Shown piece after piece: positions 34,101 to 42,377 of a stretch of 64,000 nucleotides of DNA. Every line of letters begins with the position of its first letter. Within the stretch, counting starts at the first letter, position 1. Source of the stretch: Simmondsia chinensis (lineage: Eukaryota > Streptophyta > Magnoliopsida > Caryophyllales > Simmondsiaceae); the NCBI GenBank assembly GCA_018398585.1, contig JAGTTD010000008.1:1810501-1874500 (forward strand). The letters are read 5' to 3'. The translations under genes and the position numbers were made by a program. The notes under the pieces are model-generated. The model saw only the letters and a list, made by a program, of their open reading frames with translations, was not told the DNA's origin and made no database searches.

Positions 34101-34513
34101 ATAAATGGTTCTATACTGTAACATAGGGTGGAAGATGTCATTAAAAGGTAACAACAAGTTTTCCTTTGAAATAAATCGCAAAACCTAAAGTTAAGTTTAA
34201 TTTTTCGTGGAAAATCTTTTCTAACGGAAAATAATTGATTTTATACTCTAAAATACCCTCTCACGCAAATATCCACTGGGCTTGAAGTTAAATATTGCAC
34301 AGACTCGCATCATACACCTTGTGCTTAAATTATATTAATATCGCATGCTCTAATACCATATCAAACAACCAACTTTTCCAAAAACTTAAGCTTATGGGTA
34401 CATATTCAAAATTAATTTTACACTCTAACATAAGGAAAGGAAAGGGAGATAAATAGAGAGAGAGAGAGTACCTGGGGTTGGGTGAGCAGAGAGATTGTGG
34501 AAGAGGAAGCCAT
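20005..34513 (-). CDS. EMB2004: EMB2004-type plastid leucine-rich-repeat protein, 18 exons, 603 aa
   Basis: Exons (minus): 34513-34472, 33490-33232, 29406-29179, 28764-28706, 27381-27244, 26399-26325, 25611-25528, 25427-25366, 24541-24472, 24046-23971, 23890-23760, 23635-23576, 23479-23405, 22841-22737, 22068-21973, 21654-21574, 20739-20638, 20073-20005; total 1812 nt, all GT-AG, in frame. The N-terminus MASSSTISLLTQPQ and the Arg-rich stretch after it look like a plastid transit peptide. A hydrophobic segment follows (VSAVVPVGLFVAVSFVLWKL, about 86-105), then KWSFAAGTNLLK and from about residue 165 to the end a run of ribonuclease-inhibitor-type repeats of about 28 residues (IALKTLNLSGNPIGDEG, TTIDLGGNNIHAKGV, LWLNLYMNDIGDEG). 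Closest match from memory: Arabidopsis EMB2004 (embryo-lethal, about 605 aa). The biochemical role is unknown to me; such repeats usually bind proteins. Confidence 0.9.
20219..20551. repeat. G-repeat element (family GR) in the last EMB2004 intron
   Basis: Starts 'tatggttgtaaataagatga' and ends 'cggttcacttatacccctac', inverted ends. The interior is a patchwork of 'gagctcgagc'-like words (agctgagccggttcat, aagcttgaagtttccaagct). Sisters lie at 22914, 34695 and 57288. Confidence 0.55.
20870..20920. repeat. Short tandem duplication
   Basis: The 23-bp phrase 'acaatttttgctctgacagt' plus a few bases is repeated twice with one change. Lies in the intron between EMB2004 exons 16 and 17. Confidence 0.6.
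20965..21210. repeat. MITE (family M3)
   Basis: Ends 'gcctgtttggtattgttttc' and 'aaataataccaaacaagccc' are inverted copies. The interior is AT-rich with 'aaaaccagattgcgaaaatg'. Intron of EMB2004. Confidence 0.65.
21718..21945. repeat. MITE (family M3)
   Basis: 'ggccctgtttggtgttgttt' at the left is the inverse of 'aaactggttccaaacaaac' at the right; 'ttgaaaactaaaactatatt' folds on 'agtttctcaaaaactaaaa'. It ends about 28 bases before EMB2004 exon 15. Confidence 0.65.
22117..22690. repeat. Foldback MITE (family F2), with a central insertion
   Basis: The left arm 'tgtgtcaatttagtccagaa' is inverted on the right as 'acacaattaaaagtatatg'. The middle (about 22320-22520), with 'cacggccaaacaagccacta', appears to be a separate small element. 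Intron between EMB2004 exons 14 and 15. Confidence 0.5.
22914..23366. repeat. G-repeat element (family GR) split by another small element
   Basis: Left 'taggggtgtatatgaaccga' and right 'cttggtttgtttacacctgt' are the family's inverted ends. At about 23085-23325 a different stretch ('aagtacttctccagaaaaaa', 'aaaagcggttttttcacagc') interrupts it. Intron between EMB2004 exons 13 and 14. Confidence 0.5.
24645..24745 (-). repeat. Degenerate SMART/TRIM LTR
   Basis: 'cccaaaaacttaagttgtta' followed by 'gaaggtccaaaatgattttg' matches the LTR consensus in this window (compare 44830-44897), but there is no second LTR. Confidence 0.4.
25108..25165 (-). repeat. Solo SMART/TRIM LTR remnant
   Basis: 'actccaatagcttaagatgt' to 'agaatgattttatactagta' matches the mini-LTR. 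It abuts the SINE tail that begins at about 25166. Confidence 0.45.
25166..25298 (+). mobile_element. Tail-only SINE/RTE copy
   Basis: 'aacagcctcccttcag', 'aaggctgcattatataaccc', then a C/G tract at 25221-25246, 'ggcgggagcctcttgaagca' and TTGTTG. Lies in the intron between EMB2004 exons 8 and 9. The C tract sits where the tail normally reads 'cacccctccc'. Confidence 0.65.
25678..26272. repeat. Inverted-repeat element with a nested insertion
   Basis: Left 'aggggtgcacatcaatcccg' and right 'ctggttgatgttcacccttt' are inverted ends. Words 'ggtccagatgg' and 'cctggtccagactgg' recur in between. A second element (about 25812-26010, 'gcatgtttggccaagttgta') lies inside. Intron between EMB2004 exons 6 and 7. 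Confidence 0.5.
26877..27171. repeat. MITE (family M4)
   Basis: Inverted ends 'aggccccgtttgttttaatg' and 'gtgaaccaaacggagcctta', with 'tggaaaacatttttccgact' against 'ggaaaatgttttcctgtgaa'. Ends about 70 bases before EMB2004 exon 5. Confidence 0.65.
27694..28152 (+). mobile_element. 5'-truncated RTE-type LINE (459 bp) with an 18-bp target duplication
   Basis: The perfect duplication 'atcacattcaaaataaaa' lies at 27676-27693 and 28153-28170. The insert opens with the end of an ORF in frame, NLREEMALDRAQWRA, stopping at TAG 27779-27781; this is the typical C-terminus of plant RTE reverse-transcriptase proteins. About 230 bp of 3' UTR follow, then the tail block 'ggttgggggtcctcggaaac', 'ggctacgtacatctacc', 'gcccttgaggcactgg' and (TTG)n. 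Lies in the intron between EMB2004 exons 4 and 5, opposite in sense to the gene. Confidence 0.85.
27702..27781 (+). pseudogene. C-terminal end of RTE LINE ORF
   Basis: In-frame tail of a reverse-transcriptase polyprotein: MALDRAQWRASTRVAEIAK then TAG. The copy at 31521 (minus) gives the related MALDRARRRASIRVADV then a stop. Match judged from memory of plant RTE elements. Confidence 0.7.
30517..30696. repeat. 90-bp tandem duplication
   Basis: Two adjacent copies (30517-30606, 30607-30696), each with 'atggtaaagaaaatgaaga' and 'ctactgttgattgattcata', differing at a few bases. Lies in the long EMB2004 intron 2. No function seen. Confidence 0.8.
31090..31521 (-). mobile_element. 5'-truncated RTE-type LINE (432 bp)
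   Basis: The duplication 'ttccgtgc' lies at 31082-31089 and 31522-31529. On the minus strand the insert starts with the last codons of the RTE ORF (MALDRARRRASIRV, stop), then about 260 bp of 3' UTR, then 'ttctcaggttgggaccctaa', 'ggctgcgtatatccatcc', an expanded C tract (38, read as G on the plus strand), 'gctctggcggaagctcttgg' and (TTG)n. Truncated at nearly the same point as the copy at 27694. EMB2004 intron 2. Confidence 0.78.
31154..31191. repeat. Poly-G run of 38
   Basis: Uninterrupted G homopolymer inside the RTE tail, at the position of the usual 'gggaggggtgga' segment. Expansion or an assembly artefact. Confidence 0.9.
32239..32380 (+). mobile_element. Tail-only SINE/RTE copy with a 9-bp target duplication
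   Basis: 'gggggctcttcggaaacagc', 'aaggctgcgtatatcttacc', 'tcagcactgggctg', then TTATTATTGTTGTTG. Duplication 'tatcattcc' at 32230-32238 and 32381-32389. EMB2004 intron 2. Confidence 0.75.
33534..33622 (+). mobile_element. Degenerate SINE/RTE tail in EMB2004 intron 1
   Basis: 'aagctgtgtgcatcttaccc', 'ctcagaccctgtttcggcg' and 'aggctgttgttt' match the tail. An imperfect 20-bp direct repeat ('attaggccacagtaaggctc' / 'attaggtcacagcaaagctc') flanks it at 33514 and 33623. It lies only about 40 bases upstream of exon 2. Confidence 0.6.
33845..34123 (-). mobile_element. SMART/TRIM-like mini LTR element in EMB2004 intron 1
   Basis: 5' LTR 34123-34052 (72 bp, TGTTACAG to TTTTGACA), priming site 'tggtatcagtgc' at 34051-34040, internal segment of about 120 bp, 3' LTR from 33917 to about 33847. 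Total about 280 bp with no coding capacity. Confidence 0.7.
34230..34430 (-). mobile_element. SMART/TRIM-like element, 3' LTR truncated, EMB2004 intron 1
   Basis: The 5' LTR begins TGTTAGAGTG at 34430. The priming-site region reads 'tggtattagagc'. The interior resembles that of the element at 33845. Only the first bases of the 3' LTR ('ttttagagtataaaatc') are visible. Confidence 0.6.
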
Positions 34514-34559
34514 TGATGGAGGGTAGTTTTGCAGGGCTAATTACACATTTGAGAACAAT

Positions 34560-34650
34560 TTTTAGAGAGAGGGAGAGGTAGAGAGAGAGAGGAGGGATAG
34601 AGCGGCGCGAAGCTGGTAGATTAGAAAGAGAGAGAGAGAAGATGGGAAGA
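34560..34650. repeat. GA-rich tract upstream of the EMB2004 start
   Basis: Runs of 'gagagag' on the plus strand, i.e. CT-rich on the transcribed strand, 45-140 bases upstream of the start codon. CT-rich leaders are common in plant 5' UTRs; likely 5' UTR or core promoter. Confidence 0.5.
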
Positions 34651-34694
34651 AGGAACCGGAGAGTGTTTTCGCAGGGCCGGAACCGGAGTTGAAC

Positions 34695-35103
34695 TAGGGT
34701 GTAAATAAGTCAAGCCGTGTCGAGTATTCCTATTTGAACTCGAGCTCGAGACTGAACTGAACTCTTATTGAGTATTTTGAACCGTTGTTCGAATTCAGTT
34801 CAATAAGATTTTATTGTGCTGGATACTACTCAACCCGGCTGGTTAAGAGCTTATACTGAGAGGAGTTCGCTACTGAGCCGAGCTTTTCAAGTTATTATTA
34901 AATCATTATCAGACAATTTTAAAACTAATACCAATGGTTAACGAGCCCTTATCAAACTATTCGTGAACGTTAACAAGCCAAGCACGCCCCTATTCGAACT
35001 TAGCTTATTAAGCTATCGAGCCTTCATAATGAACACGAACGAGCCCTAATCGATTTCGAACATCAGTAATTTATAGAATATCTGACTCGTTTACACCCCT
35101 AGT
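34695..35103. repeat. G-repeat element (family GR)
   Basis: Ends 'tagggtgtaaataagtcaag' and 'tctgactcgtttacacccct' are inverted. The interior has 'gaactcgagctcgagactga' and 'ctgagccgagcttttcaag'. About 180 bases upstream of the EMB2004 start. Confidence 0.6.
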
Positions 35104-36255
35104 GTCAACTACTACATACGTGAGTCTATCTAATATAATTTATACAAGTTCAGCAAGTTGTTTTATATAATGTTAATTGATTTTAAGATAGTGAGTCTAT
35201 GCGTGAATTTCATATATGTCAACTTCATAAGTTGGGTCTAGTCCCGATTAAAATTTAACATGGTATTGGAGCAAGCGATTGACCTTAGCAAGGGTGGACA
35301 TAACCCCAAACAACCCAAGCATCTAGTTGGGGCCCTCAAAATTTTGGGATTGTAGTTTTTAAATTATCAATTGTTAACATTAATAGGTTTTGTGATTATG
35401 ATTTTTATACTTTGGTATATACAAGAGGCCTCATTTGAAATTTTTACTTAGGGCCCCGAAAATGTCAAGGGTCACTAACATCACGAGTAGGGGGGAAATA
35501 ATTTTAAACCCAAGACCTCGTGTTTGGAGGTGATTAGTTTAACATCTATATGAATCCCAACAGCTTTGCAGTGTTGTAGTTTGATTAAAAATTTATTAAA
35601 ATCCACATTGATAAAATACCGACATTAGTTAATGCTCGATCCGGCATGGCCCGTTAGACCCACCAACAAAATTCAAGCTCTTGAGTTATTACCGAGCTAT
35701 TATAAGCAATCTATCATCAATGAAACAATTCTTATTAATGATTCAGTTACGAACGAGTAATCATCGATCTTTCATCAAGTTATTACGAACAAATTAGAAA
35801 ACTCCTAACGAGCCATTAATGAAGTTCTTAAAGATCCTTTGATGAACATTCTACAAACTTTAAAAAGCCGAGCATTTTCATACTAAAGTTGGCTCTTTAG
35901 ATTATCGAGTCTTTTTCGATAAATTTGTAAATTTAGAAATTAATTTTCGACGATTGAACGTTGTCGAACTGTTTGTTGAACTCATTCATATATGGCCATT
36001 AAAATAGTTTACATCTGGCCCATGGGCCTCCAGCATACTGCTTCTCTTTATTGGGCCTCCATATTCACATGAGTGGATTTTGTTGCAAAATTTTCTGTAA
36101 AATAAAAAATATTTATTTAGAGCTTTTTTTTTATTGAAAATTGAAAAAAAATAAAAAAATAAAAAAGCTGTTCTCAAAACTCTTTTCTGATTTATAAAAA
36201 AATCAAAAATTAAAATACAAAATAATACCAGCAGAATGTTAGCGCACAACACTAA
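35104..36255. other. Intergenic, no gene seen
   Basis: AT-rich with no credible coding sequence. 35640-35990 has degraded phrases of the GR type ('aaaagccgagcattttcata'). Confidence 0.4.
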
Positions 36256-36500
36256 AAGCAAAAAAGCAACATTTCCAGTATCCCCAGGGCAGAGTTGGGG
36301 GCTGGATGTATGCAGCCTTTCTCCTTCGGGTTGCTCCCTTAAAGAGAGGCTATTTTCGAAAACTCCAACTTGAGGGATGTAACACGAGGACTTCTCAGGA
36401 AGTCACCCATCTTGGTACTACTCTTGCTCAAGCACGCTTAACTTCAAAGTTTTTATGGGATCCAATGCTTACGTGTTGGTACCCTCTTAAGTTAGTGTAT
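36256..36500 (-). mobile_element. 5S-rRNA-derived SINE
   Basis: On the minus strand: 'gcattggatcccataaaaac', 'gttaagcgtgcttgagcaag', 'gggtgacttcctgagaagtc', 'ctcgtgttacatccc', then the tail 'ggctgcatacatccagcccc' ending near 'ggaaatgttgctttt'. Flanking 8-bp repeat 'aacactaa' at 36248-36255 and 36501-36508. Near full length. Confidence 0.78.
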
Positions 36501-37012
36501 AACACTAATAAATTATAACAGGTAACTGTATTATAATAATCAGATTTGATGTCATGTAAATTCAATATAAATTTAGTAAGAGTTTCTTAATTATAGTAAC
36601 TATTAAATTTTTACTATTCTTTTATCAGAAGAGCACTACAATTTCAATAATTGAATACAGCTCTCAACAGGCATTCGGTGTAGGAATGAATAACAAACGA
36701 AAACTTCAATACTTTGTCTGCAACACGATATTTATCAATTGTGTTTCTAAGATCTGACTATTTATTATTTAGATATCCTAATATTTAAATAAACCTTATG
36801 ATACATATAACTGATAAATCCCACATCATAAAAAAACCATTCGAGGAATGAGAAATTGCTATTTTTGGCATTTACATTCCTCGATTAGCAATTCAAAAAG
36901 GAACCATATTCATAAAAATAGCAATATTCTAAAAATAAGATTCTTTTCGTTCATAAAATACCTGAATTATTATCATCTTCCTCATCTTAATACGTCAAAG
37001 TCAAGAAAAAAA

Positions 37013-37690
37013 ATGACTAACAAGTTCGTTATCGTCTTTGTTCTTTCTATTATCGCAATTGCTGCTTTGAACACGGTCGAAGGGGGTCAATATACCATTC
37101 AAAGATGTGACCACAGATGTTACGATAGATGCATGACCAAGAATAAGGGTGCTACTGCTACTCTATGCAAATCGAAGTGCGACCAAGCATGCCTTTTTAA
37201 GAACATTGCTAGTAAGTTTTATCAACGTTGGCTGGTTATCTCACATTTAATGCACTGACCATTAGAGTAAAAGGAAATATACCCGAGAATGTTATTTTTG
37301 ATTGAGAATTCAAAGGGATAGAGGCTCCTTCATGCAATAGTCAGGCCTTTTTTGTACATAAGATACCTTGATCAACGAAACATCTACTCGATCAATTAAT
37401 GTATTAGGCTCGATCAATCTAGCAATAACTCAGAGTTAGTGGGGCAACCGACTTTTGTGCTACATTGGATGAGGATGTTCAACGGTAAAAACGAGATCTT
37501 AAGTTTAAATTGAAAATATAAATAAAATTAGTACGAGCACTTGTATATTATAAATTTTTTATAGTAATGGATAATTTTATTGACGATAGCTTGACATTTT
37601 TGTTGTTTCTTTTTTTTTCCCCTGTCTACAGACACGAAGATGGAACGAGGAAGCAGACATGAACGAGTGTTGTCGCAACCTAAAATATAA
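37013..37690 (+). CDS. Small secreted cysteine-rich peptide, two exons (predicted 85 aa)
   Basis: Exon 1 37013-37211: MTNKFVIVFVLSIIAIAALN is a clear signal peptide (cleavage near VEG/GQ). The mature part has six Cys at residues 32, 36, 40, 52, 56, 60 (CX3CX3CX11CX3CX3C: CDHRCYDRC...CKSKCDQAC). The donor 'agtaagt' at 37212 and acceptor 'ctgtctacag' at 37631 give exon 2 37632-37690, adding 19 polar residues to a TAA. If the intron is retained the frame ends at 37258 (81 aa). Symmetric CX3C pairs recall hairpinin- or thionin-like defence peptides, but I cannot assign a family. Another frame of exon 2 holds a Cys pair (NECCRN), so the splice model is uncertain. Single copy here, flanked by repeats. 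Confidence 0.6.
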
Positions 37691-37799
37691 ATTACAAGAC
37701 AAGAGTATCAACACGAAATATGACACAATATTTATGTGTTAGAAAATAAAAAAAGTAGGAAATAATATTTTCCTTGCAGGAAAAAGGGCAAATTTTTTA

Positions 37800-37982
37800 T
37801 CCAATTATATTAGTAGCAGTTTATTCATTTTTTTATGGCCTTTTTTTGTCCGTTCGCCTATTTTTTTGTAATCAATTCTTTGTCTTTTATTCTCCGTTTT
37901 TATACGGGTTATCAAAGGCTGTCTATACGTGTTTTCTGTTTTGTATTGTTACATTGTCTGCAATTATTGAGGAAAAAAAATT
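37800..37982 (+). mobile_element. LINE 3' end fragment abutting an inverted LINE
   Basis: 'ttttgtattgttacattgtc' and 'tgcaattattgagg' followed by A8 match the 3' ends at 48034 and 60140. It meets the minus-strand LINE directly at about 37983, tail to tail. Confidence 0.5.
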
Positions 37983-40900
37983 TTGGCCGGAAAAGCCCGA
38001 AGGCAATTCATTGCAAACGATCAAGCTCCAGAAACATCAAAAGGGATGGGGGAGAGGGAAAATCCATCCAAACATGGGACCAAACTCCCAGCCTGTATAA
38101 TTTGGCCACTTCATGGGCAACCCTATTAGCTAACCTATTACACCAAGCAAAAGCACAAGAAGCAAAAGAAGAACAAGAGGCACGGATATCTTCAATCACA
38201 GCCGAAATCGTCCATAGCAGCAACCATCACGTAAAAAAAGAATGAGCTCAAGACAGTCGGACTCGAAAACAATGTTTCTAAAGCCCAGACCCAAAGCAAG
38301 ATGACAAGCAGTTCTTAAAGCAAGACATTCAGCCAAAAGAGGAGAGTCCGCCGAACACGATTCGCACCACCCCGCCACAAGCTCAGCTTGAGAATCACGG
38401 ATAACCACAACGAGGCTAGCATCGAAAGAACTCGAAGACCACCCAGCATCAACGTTGAGCTTGAAAGACCCCACGGGAGGCCTGCACCAGCCCCTTGCTG
38501 GCTGTAACTAAGCAGCAGGAGGGTGAGGAGAAGCGACCAGCAGCTGACAAAAATCCGAAGCATCCAAACCAGCCCTATCAGCCACCCACTTCGGGTTATC
38601 ATCAAGCCCCTCATATAAGAGCCTGGAACGAGATTTTCAGATCCACCAACATACTGAGATAAGAGTAATAAAAGAGACATCATCAAAAGCCAAGTGAGAG
38701 CAAATGGAGTCCCACCACGAAGGAAAACCCCGAAAACCCTCCAGACAAGGTTTATAACCAACATTGGAACCAAACCAAATAGCTCTCGCAAATGGGCAAA
38801 AGAAAATAATATGATCCGATGATTCAGGTTCAGAATGACAACACGGGCATAAATTGGACACAGAGCGGATTCTTTTGGCAAGATTGACCAAAGTCGGAAG
38901 AGCGTCAAAAAGGATTCTCCAAAGAAAGTGACGCACTCTAGGGGGGACCGGAGCGTTCCATATACAACTCAAACATTTCTTTTCCAGGAGCGAAGAAGTA
39001 GAAGCATTAACTCTACAATCCAATTGGAGACGAGCTCTACACCAAAAGGCATAGCCTTGCTTGAAACGATAACGACCCTTAGAATTAGGGGCCTATATAA
39101 CATGGTCCTCAACAGAAGGACTAGAGATCGGGATATTGCGAATAGCCTTGACCAGATCCGGCTGAAAAAGAGAACGAATCTTCTCCACATTCCAAGATCT
39201 CGTCGAAGGGTTAAGAAGATCAATAACTCACATATCACGGGGAGAAGAAACAGGCCGAGACCGATCCAAAGAGACCCCCGGAATCCACTTATCTTCCCAA
39301 ACCCGAATAGAACGACCATTATGAATATTCCACGATAGGCCTCTTTTAAGGAATTCCCGTCCCTCAATAAGACTTTTCCAAAACCAAGAGGGCCTAGAGC
39401 CCCTCTAGCATTTAAAAAATCACCATCCGGAAAGTAAAGACCCCTCAACACTCTCACCCATAAGGCATCAGGGTCAAGAAGGATTCTCCATGCCTGGTTA
39501 GCCAGCATAGAAATATTCATCCCTTCCATATCCCGGAAACCCAATCCTCCCAACCCCTTCAGCTTCGAAATTTTCTTCCACCCCATCCAGTGGATTTGTT
39601 TACCTTCGTCCACATTACCCCTCCACCAAAATTTCGAGATTAAGCTATTAATTTTATGAGCGATAGATAGAGGAATACGACAACAATGAAAGATATGTTG
39701 GGGAATAGCCGACAGCACAGATTTTATAAGGACTTCTCTACCCGCATGGGAGAGGAGAGAGGATTTTCAACCCTGAACTTTAGCCCTAATCCAGTCAAGA
39801 AGATAGTTGAGGATCCTAGATTTATCCCGACCCCACAAGACATTAACGCCCAAGTACTTCTCGTTAAGATTGAGCTGACCCATACCCAACTCTGATTTAC
39901 ACATATCACACACATCATTACTAGTGTTGGCTGAGAAATAAACAGCCGATTTGTCAAAATTAACACGTTGACCCGAGGTCTCACAAAAACGATGGAGCAA
40001 ATTCTTAACCACCCGTATAACCTCAATATTCGCTTCACAGAAAAGAAGGCAATCATCAGCGAAGAAAATGTGAGAGAGAGGAGGGGCGTGAGGGGAAATC
40101 AAAAATGGTTTCCAACGACCCTCCTCAACCTCCTTATTGATCAATCGAGAAAAGGCTTCCATGACAAGAATGAAAAGGTAAGGAGAAATAGGATCCCCCT
40201 ATCTAAGGCCACGAGAAATAGGGAAAGATGCAAGACGCTCCCCATTCACAAGAGGACTGACCAAAACAGAACGAACACAAGCCATAATCCAACCCACAAA
40301 CCGACCATTCAGCCCAAAACCACGAAGAAGACCTTCTAAACACTCCCAATTAACCCGGTCATAAGCCTTAGAGAAGTCGATTTTAATAGCCAGAAAGGCC
40401 TTCCTACCCTTTTTTTTTCGCCGCAAGGCATGGAAGGATTCATGAGATATGAAGATGTTGTCCTTAATACGTCCCCTTGAATAAAAGCCCCTTGAGTGGG
40501 AGAGACTATAGAAGGCAAGACCAGCTTAAGCCTATTAGCCAATATTTTCGAGATAATCTTATACACGAAGTTACATAAGCTAATGGGCCTAAACTGATCA
40601 ATAGATTCCGGGTTGGGATTTTTGGGAATAAGAGCAATATTGGTTTGGTTAATAGATCCCAACATAACCCCCGACCCAAAAAAATCAAACACCGCATTGA
40701 CAACAACAGGCCCAACAGAACCCCAAAATTCTTTGAAAAAAATACCTGAAAAACCATCGGGCCCCAGAGCTTTAAAGCTTCCCATATTATCCACAACAGA
40801 CTTGATTTCAGTAGCTGGAACTACCACAGTTTGCATGGCACCCAAATGCTCAGGGACTGAAGGCACACAAACCGCAAGAACCTCACGCATATAAGATGAG

Positions 40901-41950
40901 TTAACCGAGGCAAAAAGCCGCTGGCAATGGTTGCTAATAAGCTGATTAATGGCTGTCGGGTTGTCAATCCAGCGGCCAGAGGAATCTTTAAGTCTCGAAA
41001 TACGGTTCTGTCATGTCCGCACCATCGTAGAAGCATGAAAAAAACGAGTATTCCGGTCCCCAAAGTGAAGCCAATCAACTCTAGACCTCTGCTTCTAATG
41101 AAGCTCATCCTTCTTCCAAATAAGGTCTAACCTCTCAATGAGCTCCTTTTCCTCATTCAAATCTGAAGAAAATTGAGTCCTATTTTGAAGATCTTCAAGT
41201 CGCGCAGTTAAAGAATTGATTTCGGTAATCGACGGGCGCCTAATATTTCTACTCCACTAAGAAAGACGCTGCCGACACTGCCGTAATTTGTCCTGAAGAA
41301 AAGCAACCCATCCCTGTCATAAGATGGTTGCCAAGTGCCAGCAACAACCTCAGGCAAATCCTAATGAAGTAACCATTTGGCTTCGAACTTGAAAGAGAAA
41401 CGAGGGCGGGAAGAAGTGCCTTGAAGGAAGATGACGAGAGGAGAATGATCCGAGCTAATAGAGGGAAACAACTTAACAGACACATTCGGAAAAAGGGATA
41501 ACCATTCAATGTTGACAGCAATCTTGTCCAGCCTTTCCTTAACATGACGAGCCCCTCCTTGACGGTTCGACCATGAGAATTGACACCCTCTGGACGGCAA
41601 TTCAGTGAGGTCACAACAATCATAGAAGGACTGGAGCCATCCCAATTGAGAGGGAGAGGAAGAGGACGAGCCAAATTTATAGGTATCGAAAACCATAGCA
41701 TTCATATCCCCAGCAACAGCAAAAGGCCCACGAAATCCAGCACAAATATCAGAAAGATCAGCCCAAAAGTGACGACACATAATCTGAATCGGTTCCCCGT
41801 AAACGAAACACTGGACCCACTTGAACCCAACATTAGGTTCCACAACCTCAGCAATAACAAAACGAACAGATGACAAGAGAATATTAACAGCAACAGAGTC
41901 CCTCCAAAACAAAGCCAGGCCACCAACGCTACCGATCGGATCCACACAAA
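37983..41950 (-). mobile_element. L1-type LINE, second ORF nearly complete but decayed
   Basis: Reads from the minus strand, 5' end near 41950. Order: endonuclease (5'-truncated), reverse transcriptase, zf-RVT, RNase H, as in plant L1-type elements. No gag-like first ORF is present; the endonuclease begins abruptly near CVDPIGSVGGLALFW, so the copy is 5'-truncated. No poly-A is visible at the 3' end. Confidence 0.85.
38008..41947 (-). pseudogene. LINE ORF2: endonuclease, reverse transcriptase, zf-RVT, RNase H
   Basis: Endonuclease 41945-41361: GDMN, FSWSN, ERLDK, SDHSPL (the first catalytic part is missing). Reverse transcriptase 40890-39767 in three frames: QFRPISLCNFVYKIISKIL, AIKIDFSKAYDRVNW, and FADD at about 40066-40055 in place of the usual YADD. 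Thumb/connection 39718-39024. Zinc-binding zf-RVT 39023-38637: WNAPVPPRVRHFLWRIL, LCPCCHSEPESSDHIIFFC. RNase H 38474-38008: LNVDAGW, LLAECLALR, FESDCLEL. At least five frame changes plus stops (e.g. TAG after PISRGLR at 40199), so not functional. The long antisense frames over this region are shadows. Confidence 0.85.
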
Positions 41951-42061
41951 TTTTGTAGATTAAATTTTTTTATAGCTAATTATTCGATGTAATATAAAAG
42001 GAAATTATATCAGTAGTTAATAAGCTTCTGGGTGTGTTTCACGTTGCTTTTGTATTCTAAT

Positions 42062-42272
42062 TTTTTTTTCTCAATAAATTGCGATAAAATCACTAAACAA
42101 GCCGGCCACTGGCTAGGCGAGGCCTGAGTCCAACCCCAACAATACGGGGACCAAAAACAGCCAGCACAAAAAGAGAAAACAGGGACAAAAACAGAAGGGA
42201 TCCTAACTGAAGAAGAACCAGAAGGCCAGCAAAAGGACCGAGAATGGGACTGAAGCCACAACACAAACAGGG
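42062..42272 (-). mobile_element. 5'-truncated LINE 3' end with an 8-bp target duplication
   Basis: Poly-A on the minus strand (T run 42061-42069), then 'gcgataaaatcactaaacaa' and 'aacaatacggggaccaaaaa' read on the plus strand. Duplication 'attctaat' at 42054-42061 and 42273-42280. Sits about 110 bases beyond the 5' end of the large LINE. Confidence 0.65.
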
Positions 42273-42377
42273 ATTCTAATATGTTTTGAGTCAAATATTT
42301 AATTTTGTATATTTAATAATATAGTTAAAAATCAGTGATTTGTGCAAAGTATATTGTATTAGTCACACACACAATTA

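Noticed and set aside
38008..41900. Many long plus-strand open frames opposite the LINE
   Set aside because: They are shadows of the minus-strand LINE domains and carry no motifs of their own.
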